Positions 1 to 8,211 of a stretch of 64,000 bases of DNA are shown here, one piece after another. This DNA comes from Bosea sp. (in: a-proteobacteria) (lineage in GTDB: Bacteria > Pseudomonadota > Alphaproteobacteria > Rhizobiales > Beijerinckiaceae): positions 2,108,501-2,172,500 of the forward strand of contig NZ_JAMLIX010000001.1 of NCBI RefSeq assembly GCF_023953965.1. The letters are read 5' to 3'. The notes under the pieces were generated by a model that worked only from the letters and a program-made list of their open reading frames with translations, was not told the DNA's origin and did not search any database. Numbering within the stretch: the stretch's first letter is position 1; every line of letters begins with the position of its first letter. The translations under genes were made by a program, and so were the position numbers.

Positions 1-1269
1 TACGGGCTGGTGGGGCTGGCCTCGCTGATCATCCTGCTGCTGCTCGGCGTCCTGTCGGACATGCTGACGCGGCGGGTCCTGAAGGAGGCCAACGAGGCCG
101 GCGTCGCCAGCATCAACGAGGTCGGCGCCAGCCTCCGCCACGCCGAAACCATCGAGGCGATGGGCATGCTGCCGGCACTGGCGCAGCGCTGGCGGGGCCA
201 GCAGCTCGCGATGATCGAGCAGCTCGACATGGGCACGCGCCGCGGCAAGCTGATCGCGGCGGTGACGCGCGCCTCGCGGATGACGATGCAGCTTTCGATC
301 TATGCGACGGGCGCGATCCTGATCATCCGCAACGAGGTCACGGCAGGCACGCTGATGGCCGCGAGCATCCTGCTCGGCCGGCTGCTGGCGCCGTTCGATT
401 CGATGATCACGGATTGGCGGCAATGGGTCCTGGCGGCGACCGCATGGAAGCGGGTGCGCGAACTCGTCCTGTCGCGCCGCTCGCAGCGGCAGAGCGTGCC
501 GACGCCGCCCTGCCAGGGCGATCTCGTGGTCGATCGCGCGATCTTCGCGCCGCCGGGCTCCGAGCAGACCGTCATCAAGGGCGTCTCCTTCTCGCTGGAG
601 CCCGGCGAGGTTCTCGGCGTCGTGGGGCCGTCGGGCGCGGGCAAGTCGACATTGGCCCGGCTCCTCGTCGGCGTGCTCAAGCCGAATGCCGGGGGCGTCT
701 ATCTCGACGGCCACAGCACCTATCTCTGGGAGCGGGGCTCCTTCGGGGCGATGGTCGGCTATCTGCCGCAATCGGTTTCGCTGCTGAACGGCACGATCGC
801 CGAGAATATCGCGCGCATGCACGACCCCGATCCGCACGCCATCCTGGAGGCGGCGCGCATCGCCGGGGTGCACGAGCTGATCGGAAGGCTGCCGCTCGGC
901 TACGACACCAGCGTCGCCGACAGCGATTTCAAGCTCTCGGGCGGCCAGCGGCAGCGCATCGGCCTGGCGCGGGCGCTTTACGGCATGCCGCGGCTGATTG
1001 TCCTGGACGAGCCGAACGCCAATCTCGACGCCGAGGGCGAGCAGAGCCTGATCCGCGCCGTGACGGCGGCGCGCGAGGCCGGCGCGATCGTCGTCCTGAT
1101 CGCGCATCGGCCCTCGGTGATGCAGGTCGTCGACAAGCTGCTCGTCCTGCGCGACGGCCGCGTCCAGCAATTCGGGCCCCGCGCGGCGATCGCCGGCATG
1201 ATCACGCCGAGCGGGCGTGTCGGGATCGAGCCGGAGCCGGCCCCCGCCGCTCGGGGAGCGACGGCATGA
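1..1269 (+). CDS. Type I secretion ABC transporter, permease/ATPase (5' partial)
   Basis: Inner-membrane ATP-driven exporter subunit of a type I secretion system (PrtD/HlyB class). The frame is open to the left edge, so the N-terminus and part of the membrane domain are missing. The visible part starts inside the transmembrane domain and runs into a complete nucleotide-binding domain: Walker A GPSGAGKST, signature LSGGQRQR, Walker B LIVLDEP, then the switch-region IAHRP. The stop overlaps the next start (ATGA at 1266-1269), so it is translationally coupled to the HlyD adaptor. The RTX protein gene downstream is the obvious cargo candidate. An outer-membrane TolC partner is not seen here. Confidence 0.93.
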   Translation, partial: YGLVGLASLIILLLLGVLSDMLTRRVLKEANEAGVASINEVGASLRHAETIEAMGMLPALAQRWRGQQLAMIEQLDMGTRRGKLIAAVTRASRMTMQLSIYATGAILIIRNEVTAGTLMAASILLGRLLAPFDSMITDWRQWVLAATAWKRVRELVLSRRSQRQSVPTPPCQGDLVVDRAIFAPPGSEQTVIKGVSFSLEPGEVLGVVGPSGAGKSTLARLLVGVLKPNAGGVYLDGHSTYLWERGSFGAMVGYLPQSVSLLNGTIAENIARMHDPDPHAILEAARIAGVHELIGRLPLGYDTSVADSDFKLSGGQRQRIGLARALYGMPRLIVLDEPNANLDAEGEQSLIRAVTAAREAGAIVVLIAHRPSVMQVVDKLLVLRDGRVQQFGPRAAIAGMITPSGRVGIEPEPAPAARGATA

Positions 1270-2621
1270 CCGGGCGATCCCTGATCAAGCGCCCCGAAAG
1301 GGCCCTCGTCGCGGCGCCGCCGCCGGATGAAGCGGATGAGCGCATGCCGAGCCTGCGCAGTCTCGTGCTGGCCGGTGTGGCGGCGATCGGGGTCGGTTTC
1401 GGCGGTTTCGGCGCCTGGGCCGTGACCGCCCGGCTGGACAATGCCGCCGTCGCCAGCGGCGTCGTCGCCGTCGACTCCAAGCGCAAGACGGTCAGCCACC
1501 TCGAGGGCGGCATCCTCAAGACCTTGCTGAAGGGCGAGGGCGAGCGGGTTTCCAAGGACGAGCCGCTGCTGCGGCTGGAGGATGCCCGCGCCCGTGCCGA
1601 GCTGCAGCAGTTGCAGGCGAAGCGCGTCGGGCTCGTGGCGAAGCTCGCCCGTCTCAGGGCCGAGCAGACGAAGGCTAAAGAGGTCGATTTCCCCGACGAT
1701 ATCGAGCGGGCCGAGACGCCGGTCGCGCGCGAGGTCCTGCGGGCCGAGCGCACCCTGTTCAAATCGCGGGCGGAGGTCCACGAGGGCAAGATCCAGATCC
1801 AGCAGCGCGTGATCGAACAGTATCAGGCCGAGGCAGAGGCGCTGAAGGCGCAGATCGACGCCACCGAACGGCAGCGCTCGCTGATCGACGAGGAGGTCAG
1901 GATCTTCGCCGACCTCTACGAGAAGCGCTATACCAAGCGCAGCCAGCTCGTCGAGCTGCAGACCAAGCAGAGCGAGCTCGCCGGCCGGGCCGGCGAATAT
2001 GCCGCCCGCAAGGCCAAGGCCGAGCAGGCCGTGGCCGGCGCCAACCTCGAGATCCTGTCGATCAGCCTCGATCGTCAGAACGAGGTCGCCAGGGATATCC
2101 AGGAAACCCAGCTGGCCTTGTCGGAGGTCACCGAGCGCATCGTCCAGGCTGAGGACGTGCTGCGCCGGCTGGTGGTGACCTCGCCTCAGGAAGGCATCGT
2201 CGCCAATATCCGCATGCGCACCGCCGGCAGCGCCATCGCGGCGGGCGAGGCGATCCTCGATATCGTGCCGGAAAACGAGCCGCTGATCGTCGAGGCCAAG
2301 GTCGATCCGCGGGATATCGACGCGGTGCGCGTCGGGAACGCGACCCGCGTGCGGCTGACGGCCTTCAATTCGCGGCTGCTGCCGCCGCTCGAGGCGAAGG
2401 TGACCTATGTCGCGCCCGACCAGCTCGTCGACGAGAAGACCGGTGCCGCCTATTTTGTCGTGCGGGCCGAGATCGATCCGCAGAGCCTGCGCGACCACAA
2501 GGTCGCGCTGCATGCCGGCATGACCGCGGAGGTGATGATCGTCAACGGCGCGCGCCGGGCGATCGACTACCTGATCTCGCCCTTCACCGACAGCTTCAAC
2601 CGCGCCTTCCGCGAGGACTGA
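1266..2621 (+). CDS. HlyD-family membrane fusion protein of type I secretion
   Basis: Periplasmic adaptor linking the ABC exporter to an outer-membrane channel. At 451 residues it has the usual size. A cytoplasmic N-terminus is followed by one membrane span at about residues 31-52, a lipoyl/barrel half (SHLEGGILK), a long Lys/Glu/Gln-rich coiled-coil region (about 110-290), the second barrel half (VVTSPQEGIVANIRMRTAG) and a C-terminal beta domain. The ATG at 1266 is chosen because it overlaps the exporter stop; the frame remains open upstream, but that part is a shadow of the exporter. It belongs to the PrtE/HlyD type I subgroup rather than RND adaptors, judged by its partner. Confidence 0.93.
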   Translation: MTGRSLIKRPERALVAAPPPDEADERMPSLRSLVLAGVAAIGVGFGGFGAWAVTARLDNAAVASGVVAVDSKRKTVSHLEGGILKTLLKGEGERVSKDEPLLRLEDARARAELQQLQAKRVGLVAKLARLRAEQTKAKEVDFPDDIERAETPVAREVLRAERTLFKSRAEVHEGKIQIQQRVIEQYQAEAEALKAQIDATERQRSLIDEEVRIFADLYEKRYTKRSQLVELQTKQSELAGRAGEYAARKAKAEQAVAGANLEILSISLDRQNEVARDIQETQLALSEVTERIVQAEDVLRRLVVTSPQEGIVANIRMRTAGSAIAAGEAILDIVPENEPLIVEAKVDPRDIDAVRVGNATRVRLTAFNSRLLPPLEAKVTYVAPDQLVDEKTGAAYFVVRAEIDPQSLRDHKVALHAGMTAEVMIVNGARRAIDYLISPFTDSFNRAFRED

Positions 2622-2896
2622 GGCCGGGGCCGGCGAGAGGCGGGCCGGTATTTCAAATTTGGAAGTATATCCTTACGAATAACAGAGATATTACTAAATA
2701 AAAATTGCCTATTAGTGATACTGCATCGCAAAATTGTCACAATAAAATTGTTGATGCGACGCGTGCTTCGCGTAATCATTTGGATGTCGAGCGGTGATGT
2801 GACGAGCGTCGTGTCGCCGGAACAGTATCCGGATACTGAGATCGGCGGTCTGGCTGCCGACAAATTCGGGTTCATCAATCACTTAGGAGGCACCGC
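2622..2896 (+). promoter_or_regulatory. AT-rich leader upstream of the RTX gene
   Basis: These 275 bases hold no convincing gene. About 2645-2760 is strikingly AT-rich against a GC-rich background. A possible sigma-70-type pair is TTGATG (2751-2756), 16 bases, TAATCA (2773-2778). A small hairpin ACGCG/CGCGT sits at 2759-2773, and a strong ribosome site AGGAGG lies at 2885-2890, six bases before the ATG at 2897. This suggests the RTX gene has its own strong promoter instead of relying on the exporter transcript. The promoter assignment is by eye only. Confidence 0.5.
2823..2838. promoter_or_regulatory. Perfect 16-bp palindrome, possible operator
   Basis: CAGTATCCGGATACTG is perfectly self-complementary with no spacer. 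It lies 58 bases before the RTX start and downstream of the proposed promoter, where a repressor site or a leader-RNA hairpin would be expected. No cognate regulator gene is recognisable nearby. Confidence 0.45.
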
Positions 2897-3691
2897 ATGG
2901 CGACGATCGAAGGAAGTGCATTCGACGACCATTTGATTGGGACTCGTTTCAGCGATGTCATTCTCGCCGGCGGCGGTCATGACATCGTTCACGGCGGCGA
3001 CGAGGTCGACACGCTGTTCGGCGAAGGCGGCGATGACCTGCTCTATGGCGACGGCGGCAACGATGCGCTGTTCGGCGGCGAGGGCAACGACATGCTCTTC
3101 GGCGGGCAGGGAGACGACGTGCTCTCGGGCGACGACGGCAATGATTCGCTGTTCGGCGGCGAGGGCCATGACACGCTCAGCGGCGGTCTCGGCGACGACA
3201 TCCTGCGCGGCAACGACGGCGATGACGTTCTGATCGGCGGTGACGGCAACGACATCCTGCAAGGCGGACCGGGCAGCGACATCCTTCAGGGTGGCGCCGG
3301 CAACGACGTCCTGCAGGGCGGTGACGGCAGCGACATCCTGGATGGCGGCGCAGGCAACGATGTCCTCCAGGGCGGCGCCGGCGACGACATGCTGTTCGGA
3401 GGCGCCGGCAACGACATCCTTCAGGGCGGTGCCGGCTCCGACACCTTCGTCTTCGCCGGTGGCGGCGGCAACGACGTCGTGCTCGATTTCGAGGCCGGCT
3501 CGGACATGCTGCAGATCGCCCCCGACATAAACGGGACCGGCGTCCACACGGCGGAGGACGTGGCGGCTCGCGCGACCACGGTCGGCGGCAACACCGTCAT
3601 CGATCTCGGCCATGGCGACACCGTCACCCTCGTCGGCGTGAATGCCGACGACGTCCAGGCCGACCCGCACTCCTACTTCTCGGTCGCCTGA
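2897..3691 (+). CDS. RTX calcium-binding repeat protein, presumed type I secretion cargo
   Basis: A 264-residue acidic protein made almost wholly of glycine/aspartate nonapeptides. I count about 18 units of the GGxGxDxLx type between residues 25 and 187, for example GGEGNDMLF and GGAGNDVLQ. There is no N-terminal signal peptide and no enzymatic domain. The last 75 residues (FVFAGGGG to the C-terminus, including a D-F-x-x-G-x-D segment) resemble the terminal region that carries type I secretion signals. RTX repeats are known to fold into calcium-bound beta rolls outside the cell. Placement just after an exporter and adaptor supports secretion; the function (surface layer, adhesin, matrix) is unknown. 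Confidence 0.88.
   Translation: MATIEGSAFDDHLIGTRFSDVILAGGGHDIVHGGDEVDTLFGEGGDDLLYGDGGNDALFGGEGNDMLFGGQGDDVLSGDDGNDSLFGGEGHDTLSGGLGDDILRGNDGDDVLIGGDGNDILQGGPGSDILQGGAGNDVLQGGDGSDILDGGAGNDVLQGGAGDDMLFGGAGNDILQGGAGSDTFVFAGGGGNDVVLDFEAGSDMLQIAPDINGTGVHTAEDVAARATTVGGNTVIDLGHGDTVTLVGVNADDVQADPHSYFSVA
2969..3454 (+). repeat. Tandem 27-bp coding repeats (RTX array)
   Basis: About 18 imperfect 27-base units, each encoding one nonapeptide. The first units are more diverged (GGDEVDTLF), while those around 3230-3450 are the most alike, mostly GGxGxDILQ or GGxGxDVLQ. That suggests recent unit duplication at the 3' end. The period and in-frame meaning explain the repetition; it is not a CRISPR. Confidence 0.85.
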
Positions 3692-3707
3692 TCGTTCCGA
3701 CGCGACG

Positions 3708-3740
3708 CTCCGTCCGGCCGCGATCCATGGCCGGGCGGAG
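3708..3740 (+). terminator. Hairpin after the RTX gene
   Basis: Arms CTCCGTCCGGCC (3708-3719) and GGCCGGGCGGAG (3729-3740) pair with one G-T mismatch around a nine-base loop, 17 bases after the RTX stop. No T-tract follows, so it may stabilise the RTX mRNA or attenuate read-through into the glycan genes rather than fully terminate. Confidence 0.5.
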
Positions 3741-3845
3741 GGCTTCGCGTCCCGACGACGTCCCGGAGCGCCGTCCTTTCGCGGGTTGAGCCGCCATCTC
3801 CCGCCGGTGCTCCGGGCTCCTTTCCGTGTCGCAGGAACGCCTTTC

Positions 3846-6137
3846 ATGCTTTCACTCGCGCCCGTCGCCTCGGCGGTAGCCGCCCCGACCCAGCTCGAAC
3901 TCCACCGCCTCGGCGGCTCGGTCTTCCTGCTGTGCTGGACGCTCGAAGCCTCGCCTTTCGGCAAGCCTGCGATCGCGCTGACGGCGGGCGGGCGCCGCCT
4001 CGCCGCCGCCTCGATCTCGCTCGGCCTGCGCGACGGGCGCGAGCGCCTCGCCGTCGCCTTCCGGGCGGCCGGGCAGGACGGCATCGTCGCGACCCTGTCG
4101 GACCACGGTCCGCAGGGCGACGTGACGGCGGGCTTCGATCCGGCGCTGGTCCACGGCCTTGCCGATCCCAGGGAGATCCTGAAGGACCTCGCGCCGCAGG
4201 CGAGGCTGACCCTGGCCAATGCGCTGCTGCGGGCCTGGCCGCCCCTGTTCGGCCTCTCCACGCTGCCGAACTACCTGTCCTTCCTGCGCCAGTTCCTGCT
4301 CATCCTGTTTCCGAAGCCCGTGGCGATGCAGCCCGGCGCGGCGCTGGTCGAAGGGCAATGGCTGTGCCAGACCATCGTGCCCGGCGACTTCACCGGCTTG
4401 CAGACGGCATCGCGCCTCGATGGCGCCGGCCTCGCGCGCCTCGATCTCAGATCGCGCGTCGGCATCGCCGATCGCAGCGGCAAGCGCGAGCTTCACCTCG
4501 TCATGGACGAGCCGCCGGTTCGCGGCGGCGGGCTCCTGATCCTGCAAAGCGAGCGTTCGCTCGTGGTCCGGTCCCTGCCGGGGCGGCAGGCGGCGCCCTC
4601 GCTCGGCCGCTGGTGGGCCGGGAAGGCTGCGAGCCGCGACGGACTGCGCAACTGGGTCGTCGAGCAGCTCGCCGGACTGTCCGGGCAGGGCCGCCTGCTC
4701 GCCGTCGAGATGCAGCGCCGGGTGCCGCTCGCCGTGCAGCATGTCCGCCGCAACGACGACCTGCCCGCCGCCGAGCTCGACCTCGCGGTCTGCAACGGCG
4801 CGGGGCTGCTGATCGGCGGCTGGCTGCGCGATCCCGACGAACTCCTGGAGGAGGTGCTGCTGCATCGCGGCGCCGGCGAGCCGATCGCGATGCTGTCGCG
4901 TCTCCAGCGCTTCCCGGCCAGGCTGCCGACGGGGGAGGAGGGGCAGACGCGCGCCGCGACGGGCTTTGCCGCCTTCGCCCGCGATTATGCCGCCGGTGCG
5001 CCGGTTCTGCAGCCGCGCTGCGAGATCAGGCTGAAATCGGGCACGACGCTGACGCTGCGCCCGCCGGTCCAGCCGGCCGATGCGGCGACGATCCGGGCCA
5101 GGGCGCTGTCGGCGATCCCGCCGCAATATCTCACGCCCATGATGCTGGAGGAGACGCTCGCGCCGATCCTCGCGGCCTGCCAGGAGGAACTCGGGGAAAG
5201 CCGGCCGGAGCCGGCGGTCAAACGGTTCGGACCGGTCGCGGCCCGGCCGAAAGCCTCGGTGGTGATCCCGCTCTACCGTGTCTACGACTTCCTGCGCGTG
5301 CAGGTCGCGGCCTTCGCCGGCGATCCCTGGTTCGTCGAGAACGCCGAGCTGATCTACGTGCTCGATTCGCCCGAGCACGAGGCCGAGGTCGGCCATCTCC
5401 TCGGGGGCTTGCATCTCGCCTATGGGCTGCCGATGCAGCTCGTGGCGATGGCGCGCAACGGCGGCTTCTCTGCCGCCTGCAATGCGGGCGCGCTGCTGGC
5501 GCGCGGCGAGGCGCTGGCGCTGGTCAATTCAGACGTGATCCCGGCCGGGAACGGCTGGCTGCCGGCGCTGATCGGCAAGCTCGACCGGCAGCGGCGTGTC
5601 GGCGCCGTCGGGCCGAAGCTCATCTATGACGACGGCTCGCTGCAGCATGCCGGGCTGTTCTTCAAGCGCGACGGCAGGGGCATCTGGCTCAACCACCATT
5701 ACTTCAAGGGCATGCCGGGCGGCTATGCCCCGGCCAATGTCGAGCGCCCGGTGCCCGGCGTCACCGGCGCCTGCATCGTCATGCCGCGCGAGCTCTTCGC
5801 CGAGCTCGGCGGCTTCGATGAGAGCTACGTGATCGGCGACTACGAGGACAGCGATCTGTGCCTCAAGGTCCGGCGCGCCGGCTTCGGCATCGTCTATGCG
5901 CCCGGCGTCGCGCTCTACCATCTCGAGCGGCAGTCGATCTCGAAGAGCGTCGACTACACGCGCGGCGCCGCCTCCCAGCACAATGCCTGGCTCCAGACGC
6001 GGCGCTGGGATGCGCAGATCGAGGCGCTGATGCTGGCCTTCGAAACCTCGGCGGTGGAACCCGTGTCGCCTGAGCCCGTGCCGAGCTCACCCGACCTCGT
6101 TCCCCGCTTCACCTTCAGGAGAGCGAACGCGGCATGA
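3846..6137 (+). CDS. Large family 2 glycosyltransferase (active-looking copy)
   Basis: A 763-residue protein. The N-terminal ~300 residues are unrecognised; a segment with a G-W-L-x-D-P core (NGAGLLIGGWLRDP, about residue 318) follows; from about residue 468 there is a GT2 GT-A fold: KASVVIPLYR, VLDSPEHE, ARNGGFSAACNAG, the nucleotide/metal-binding NSD of LALVNSDVIP, and the acidic YEDSDLCLK near the acceptor site. It probably transfers a sugar in the cytoplasm. The ATG at 3846 follows AGGA and is chosen over upstream in-frame starts. The gene at 8962 has the same layout but a degenerate transferase domain. The stop overlaps the methyltransferase start. Confidence 0.85.
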   Translation: MLSLAPVASAVAAPTQLELHRLGGSVFLLCWTLEASPFGKPAIALTAGGRRLAAASISLGLRDGRERLAVAFRAAGQDGIVATLSDHGPQGDVTAGFDPALVHGLADPREILKDLAPQARLTLANALLRAWPPLFGLSTLPNYLSFLRQFLLILFPKPVAMQPGAALVEGQWLCQTIVPGDFTGLQTASRLDGAGLARLDLRSRVGIADRSGKRELHLVMDEPPVRGGGLLILQSERSLVVRSLPGRQAAPSLGRWWAGKAASRDGLRNWVVEQLAGLSGQGRLLAVEMQRRVPLAVQHVRRNDDLPAAELDLAVCNGAGLLIGGWLRDPDELLEEVLLHRGAGEPIAMLSRLQRFPARLPTGEEGQTRAATGFAAFARDYAAGAPVLQPRCEIRLKSGTTLTLRPPVQPADAATIRARALSAIPPQYLTPMMLEETLAPILAACQEELGESRPEPAVKRFGPVAARPKASVVIPLYRVYDFLRVQVAAFAGDPWFVENAELIYVLDSPEHEAEVGHLLGGLHLAYGLPMQLVAMARNGGFSAACNAGALLARGEALALVNSDVIPAGNGWLPALIGKLDRQRRVGAVGPKLIYDDGSLQHAGLFFKRDGRGIWLNHHYFKGMPGGYAPANVERPVPGVTGACIVMPRELFAELGGFDESYVIGDYEDSDLCLKVRRAGFGIVYAPGVALYHLERQSISKSVDYTRGAASQHNAWLQTRRWDAQIEALMLAFETSAVEPVSPEPVPSSPDLVPRFTFRRANAA

Positions 6138-6967
6138 CGGCGATGACGGCTTTGAGAGAGATCGCGGCAGAGCCGGTTCCAGCGGAGGCGCCCGCCGGTC
6201 CGGGACTCGACTGGCTGCTGGATTCGTTGCGGAGCAACCGCTTCATGCCGTATCCGCCGCCGGATTCGATCTTCGTCGGCGATGGCGACTATCGCGCGAT
6301 CGGTGCCGAATTCCTCGGCCATTTCGTTCGGATCGGCCGGCTGAAGCCGCATGAGCACGTCTTCGACATCGGCTGCGGCATCGGCCGCATGGCGGTGCCG
6401 CTGACGCAATATCTCGACCCGGAGCGCGGCAGCTATGACGGCGTCGATCCGGTGATGGAGGGCATCCTCTGGTGCGCCCGGACGATCACGCCGGCCTATC
6501 CGCGCTTCCGTTTCCAGCGGCTCGACATCGCCCATCCGCTCTACAATCCGCAAGGCTCGCTGCCCGGCGTCGAGGTTCGCTTCGGCTTCGCCGACGGCAG
6601 CTTCGATTTCGTGACGATGACCTCGGTCGCGACGCATCTGCCGCCCGAGGAGCTCGTGGTCCATCTGCGGGAAGCGGCGCGGCTGCTGGCGCCGGGCGGG
6701 CGTCTCTTCCTCACCGCCTTCGCCATCGACGGGGCGCAGACCGGCCAGGAGCGTCTCTCGTTCAAGCGCTGGCAGGAGGGGCCGGGCTGGTACGCCATCG
6801 ACGAGGCGCCGCTCGCCGCCGCCGGGATCGACAGCCGCTTCCTGCTGGAGCAGGCGATGCAGGCCGGGCTCGCCGTCGAAGCCCTGCGGCCGGGGCATTG
6901 GCGCGGCATCGGCGCGGCCCATTACCAGGACCTGCTGATCGCGACGAAACCGGGGGGCGAGCCGTGA
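6134..6967 (+). CDS. SAM-dependent class I methyltransferase
   Basis: A 277-residue cytoplasmic Rossmann-fold methyltransferase. The SAM-binding motif I is VFDIGCGIGRMAVPL (residues 76-90). An acidic motif (SYDGVDPV) and a post-motif segment DFVTMTSVATHLPPEE fit the Methyltransf_11/25 families. It overlaps the preceding glycosyltransferase (ATGA) and the following GT4 (GTGA), so it is co-translated. By context it may O-methylate a sugar or glycan end; the acceptor cannot be told from the sequence. Confidence 0.85.
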   Translation: MTAMTALREIAAEPVPAEAPAGPGLDWLLDSLRSNRFMPYPPPDSIFVGDGDYRAIGAEFLGHFVRIGRLKPHEHVFDIGCGIGRMAVPLTQYLDPERGSYDGVDPVMEGILWCARTITPAYPRFRFQRLDIAHPLYNPQGSLPGVEVRFGFADGSFDFVTMTSVATHLPPEELVVHLREAARLLAPGGRLFLTAFAIDGAQTGQERLSFKRWQEGPGWYAIDEAPLAAAGIDSRFLLEQAMQAGLAVEALRPGHWRGIGAAHYQDLLIATKPGGEP

Positions 6968-8211
6968 GCCGGCGCATCCTCGTCGTCGCGCACAACCATC
7001 CGGCGCTGCATCCGGGCGGCACCGAGATCTTCGCGCATGATCTGGCAGGGGCCTATCGCGAGCAGGGCTACGAGGTGCTGTTCCTGGGCGCTACCAACGC
7101 GATGCATCGCGAGCCGCATCCCGGCACGGCGCTGCAAGCGATCGGCGACGACGTCGTGCTCTGGAGCGCTCACTACGACCGCTTCCATATGAGCCAGATC
7201 GACCATTACGGCACGCTGCAGGATCTCGCCTCGCTGCTGGAGGAATTCCGGCCGGAGGTGATCCACGTCCATCATCTGGTGCTGATCGGCGCCGAGTTCC
7301 TGACGCTGGCGCGCCGGCTCCTGCCGCAGGCGGCGATCGTGATGACGCTGCACGACTACTACCCGATCTGCCACCATGACGGGCTGATGCTGCGGCCGGG
7401 CGACCGGCAGCGCTGCAAGGGCGCTTCGCCCGCCGCCTGCCATGGCTGCTTCCCCGAGATCGGCTCCGACCGCTTCCTGCTGCGCGAGCGCTTCATCAAG
7501 ACGCATCTGGCCGCCGTCGATCGCTTCATCGCGCCGAGCCGCTTCCTGCGCCAGCGCTATATCGATTGGGGCTTGGCGGCAGAGCGGATCGAGGTCATCG
7601 CCAATGCCCGCCCGACGCAGGAGGCCGCTCCGCACCGGCCGGCCACGGGCAAGCGCACCAGCTTCGGCTATTTCGGCAATCTCAACCCCTGGAAGGGCGT
7701 GCTGCCGCTGTTGCAGGCGGCCAGGATCTTGCAAGCCTCGGGGGCGGAGGGCTTCAGCCTGCGCATCCACGGCGGCGCGCCGTTCCAGAGCGAGGCGTTC
7801 ACCAGCGCGCTCGCCGCCGCGCTCGCCGGAACCGAGGGCGTGGTCAGCCATAGCGGGCCTTACGCCCGCGACGAGGTGCCGGCGCTGATGGCCGATATCG
7901 ACTGGGTGGTGATGCCCTCGATCTGGTGGGAGAACGCGCCCCTCGTCATCCAGGAAGCTTTCCAGCACCGCCGGCCGCCGATCGTCAGCGCCATCGGCGG
8001 CATGGCCGAGATGGTGCGTGACGAGATCGACGGGCTGCATGTCCGGCCGGGCGACCCGGCCGCGCTCGCCCGCACCTTTCGCCGGGCGATGGAGGAGGCC
8101 GGGCTCTGGCAGCGCCTCGTCCACGGCATCGCCGAGCAGCCTTCGCTCGCCGCATGCGCCGGCCGCCACCTCGCCCTCTTCGACAGCCTCGAGCACGCGG
8201 AGGCCGCATGA
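6964..8211 (+). CDS. Family 4 glycosyltransferase (GT-B fold), copy 1
   Basis: A 415-residue GT4 protein. The N-terminal domain opens with ILVVAHNHPALHPGGTE, the glycine loop seen in GT4 enzymes. The C-terminal domain has FGYFGNLNPWKGV and the motif region MPSIWWENAPLVIQEAF, with the E-x7-E pair that contacts the nucleotide sugar. The GTG at 6964 overlaps the previous stop; upstream in-frame sequence belongs to the methyltransferase in another frame. A close paralogue is at 11169. A conserved cysteine/histidine stretch (YYPICHHDG, CHGCFPE) is shared by the two. Donor and acceptor are unknown. Confidence 0.88.
   Translation: MSRRILVVAHNHPALHPGGTEIFAHDLAGAYREQGYEVLFLGATNAMHREPHPGTALQAIGDDVVLWSAHYDRFHMSQIDHYGTLQDLASLLEEFRPEVIHVHHLVLIGAEFLTLARRLLPQAAIVMTLHDYYPICHHDGLMLRPGDRQRCKGASPAACHGCFPEIGSDRFLLRERFIKTHLAAVDRFIAPSRFLRQRYIDWGLAAERIEVIANARPTQEAAPHRPATGKRTSFGYFGNLNPWKGVLPLLQAARILQASGAEGFSLRIHGGAPFQSEAFTSALAAALAGTEGVVSHSGPYARDEVPALMADIDWVVMPSIWWENAPLVIQEAFQHRRPPIVSAIGGMAEMVRDEIDGLHVRPGDPAALARTFRRAMEEAGLWQRLVHGIAEQPSLAACAGRHLALFDSLEHAEAA

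Noticed and set aside
978..2513. A 511-codon minus-strand frame opposite the exporter and adaptor genes
   Set aside because: Same shadow effect; the sequence has no domains and the plus-strand HlyD protein explains the coding constraint.
2969..3454. Regularly spaced repeats suggestive of a CRISPR or minisatellite
   Set aside because: The 27-base period is in frame and encodes RTX nonapeptides; there are no unique spacers between identical repeats.
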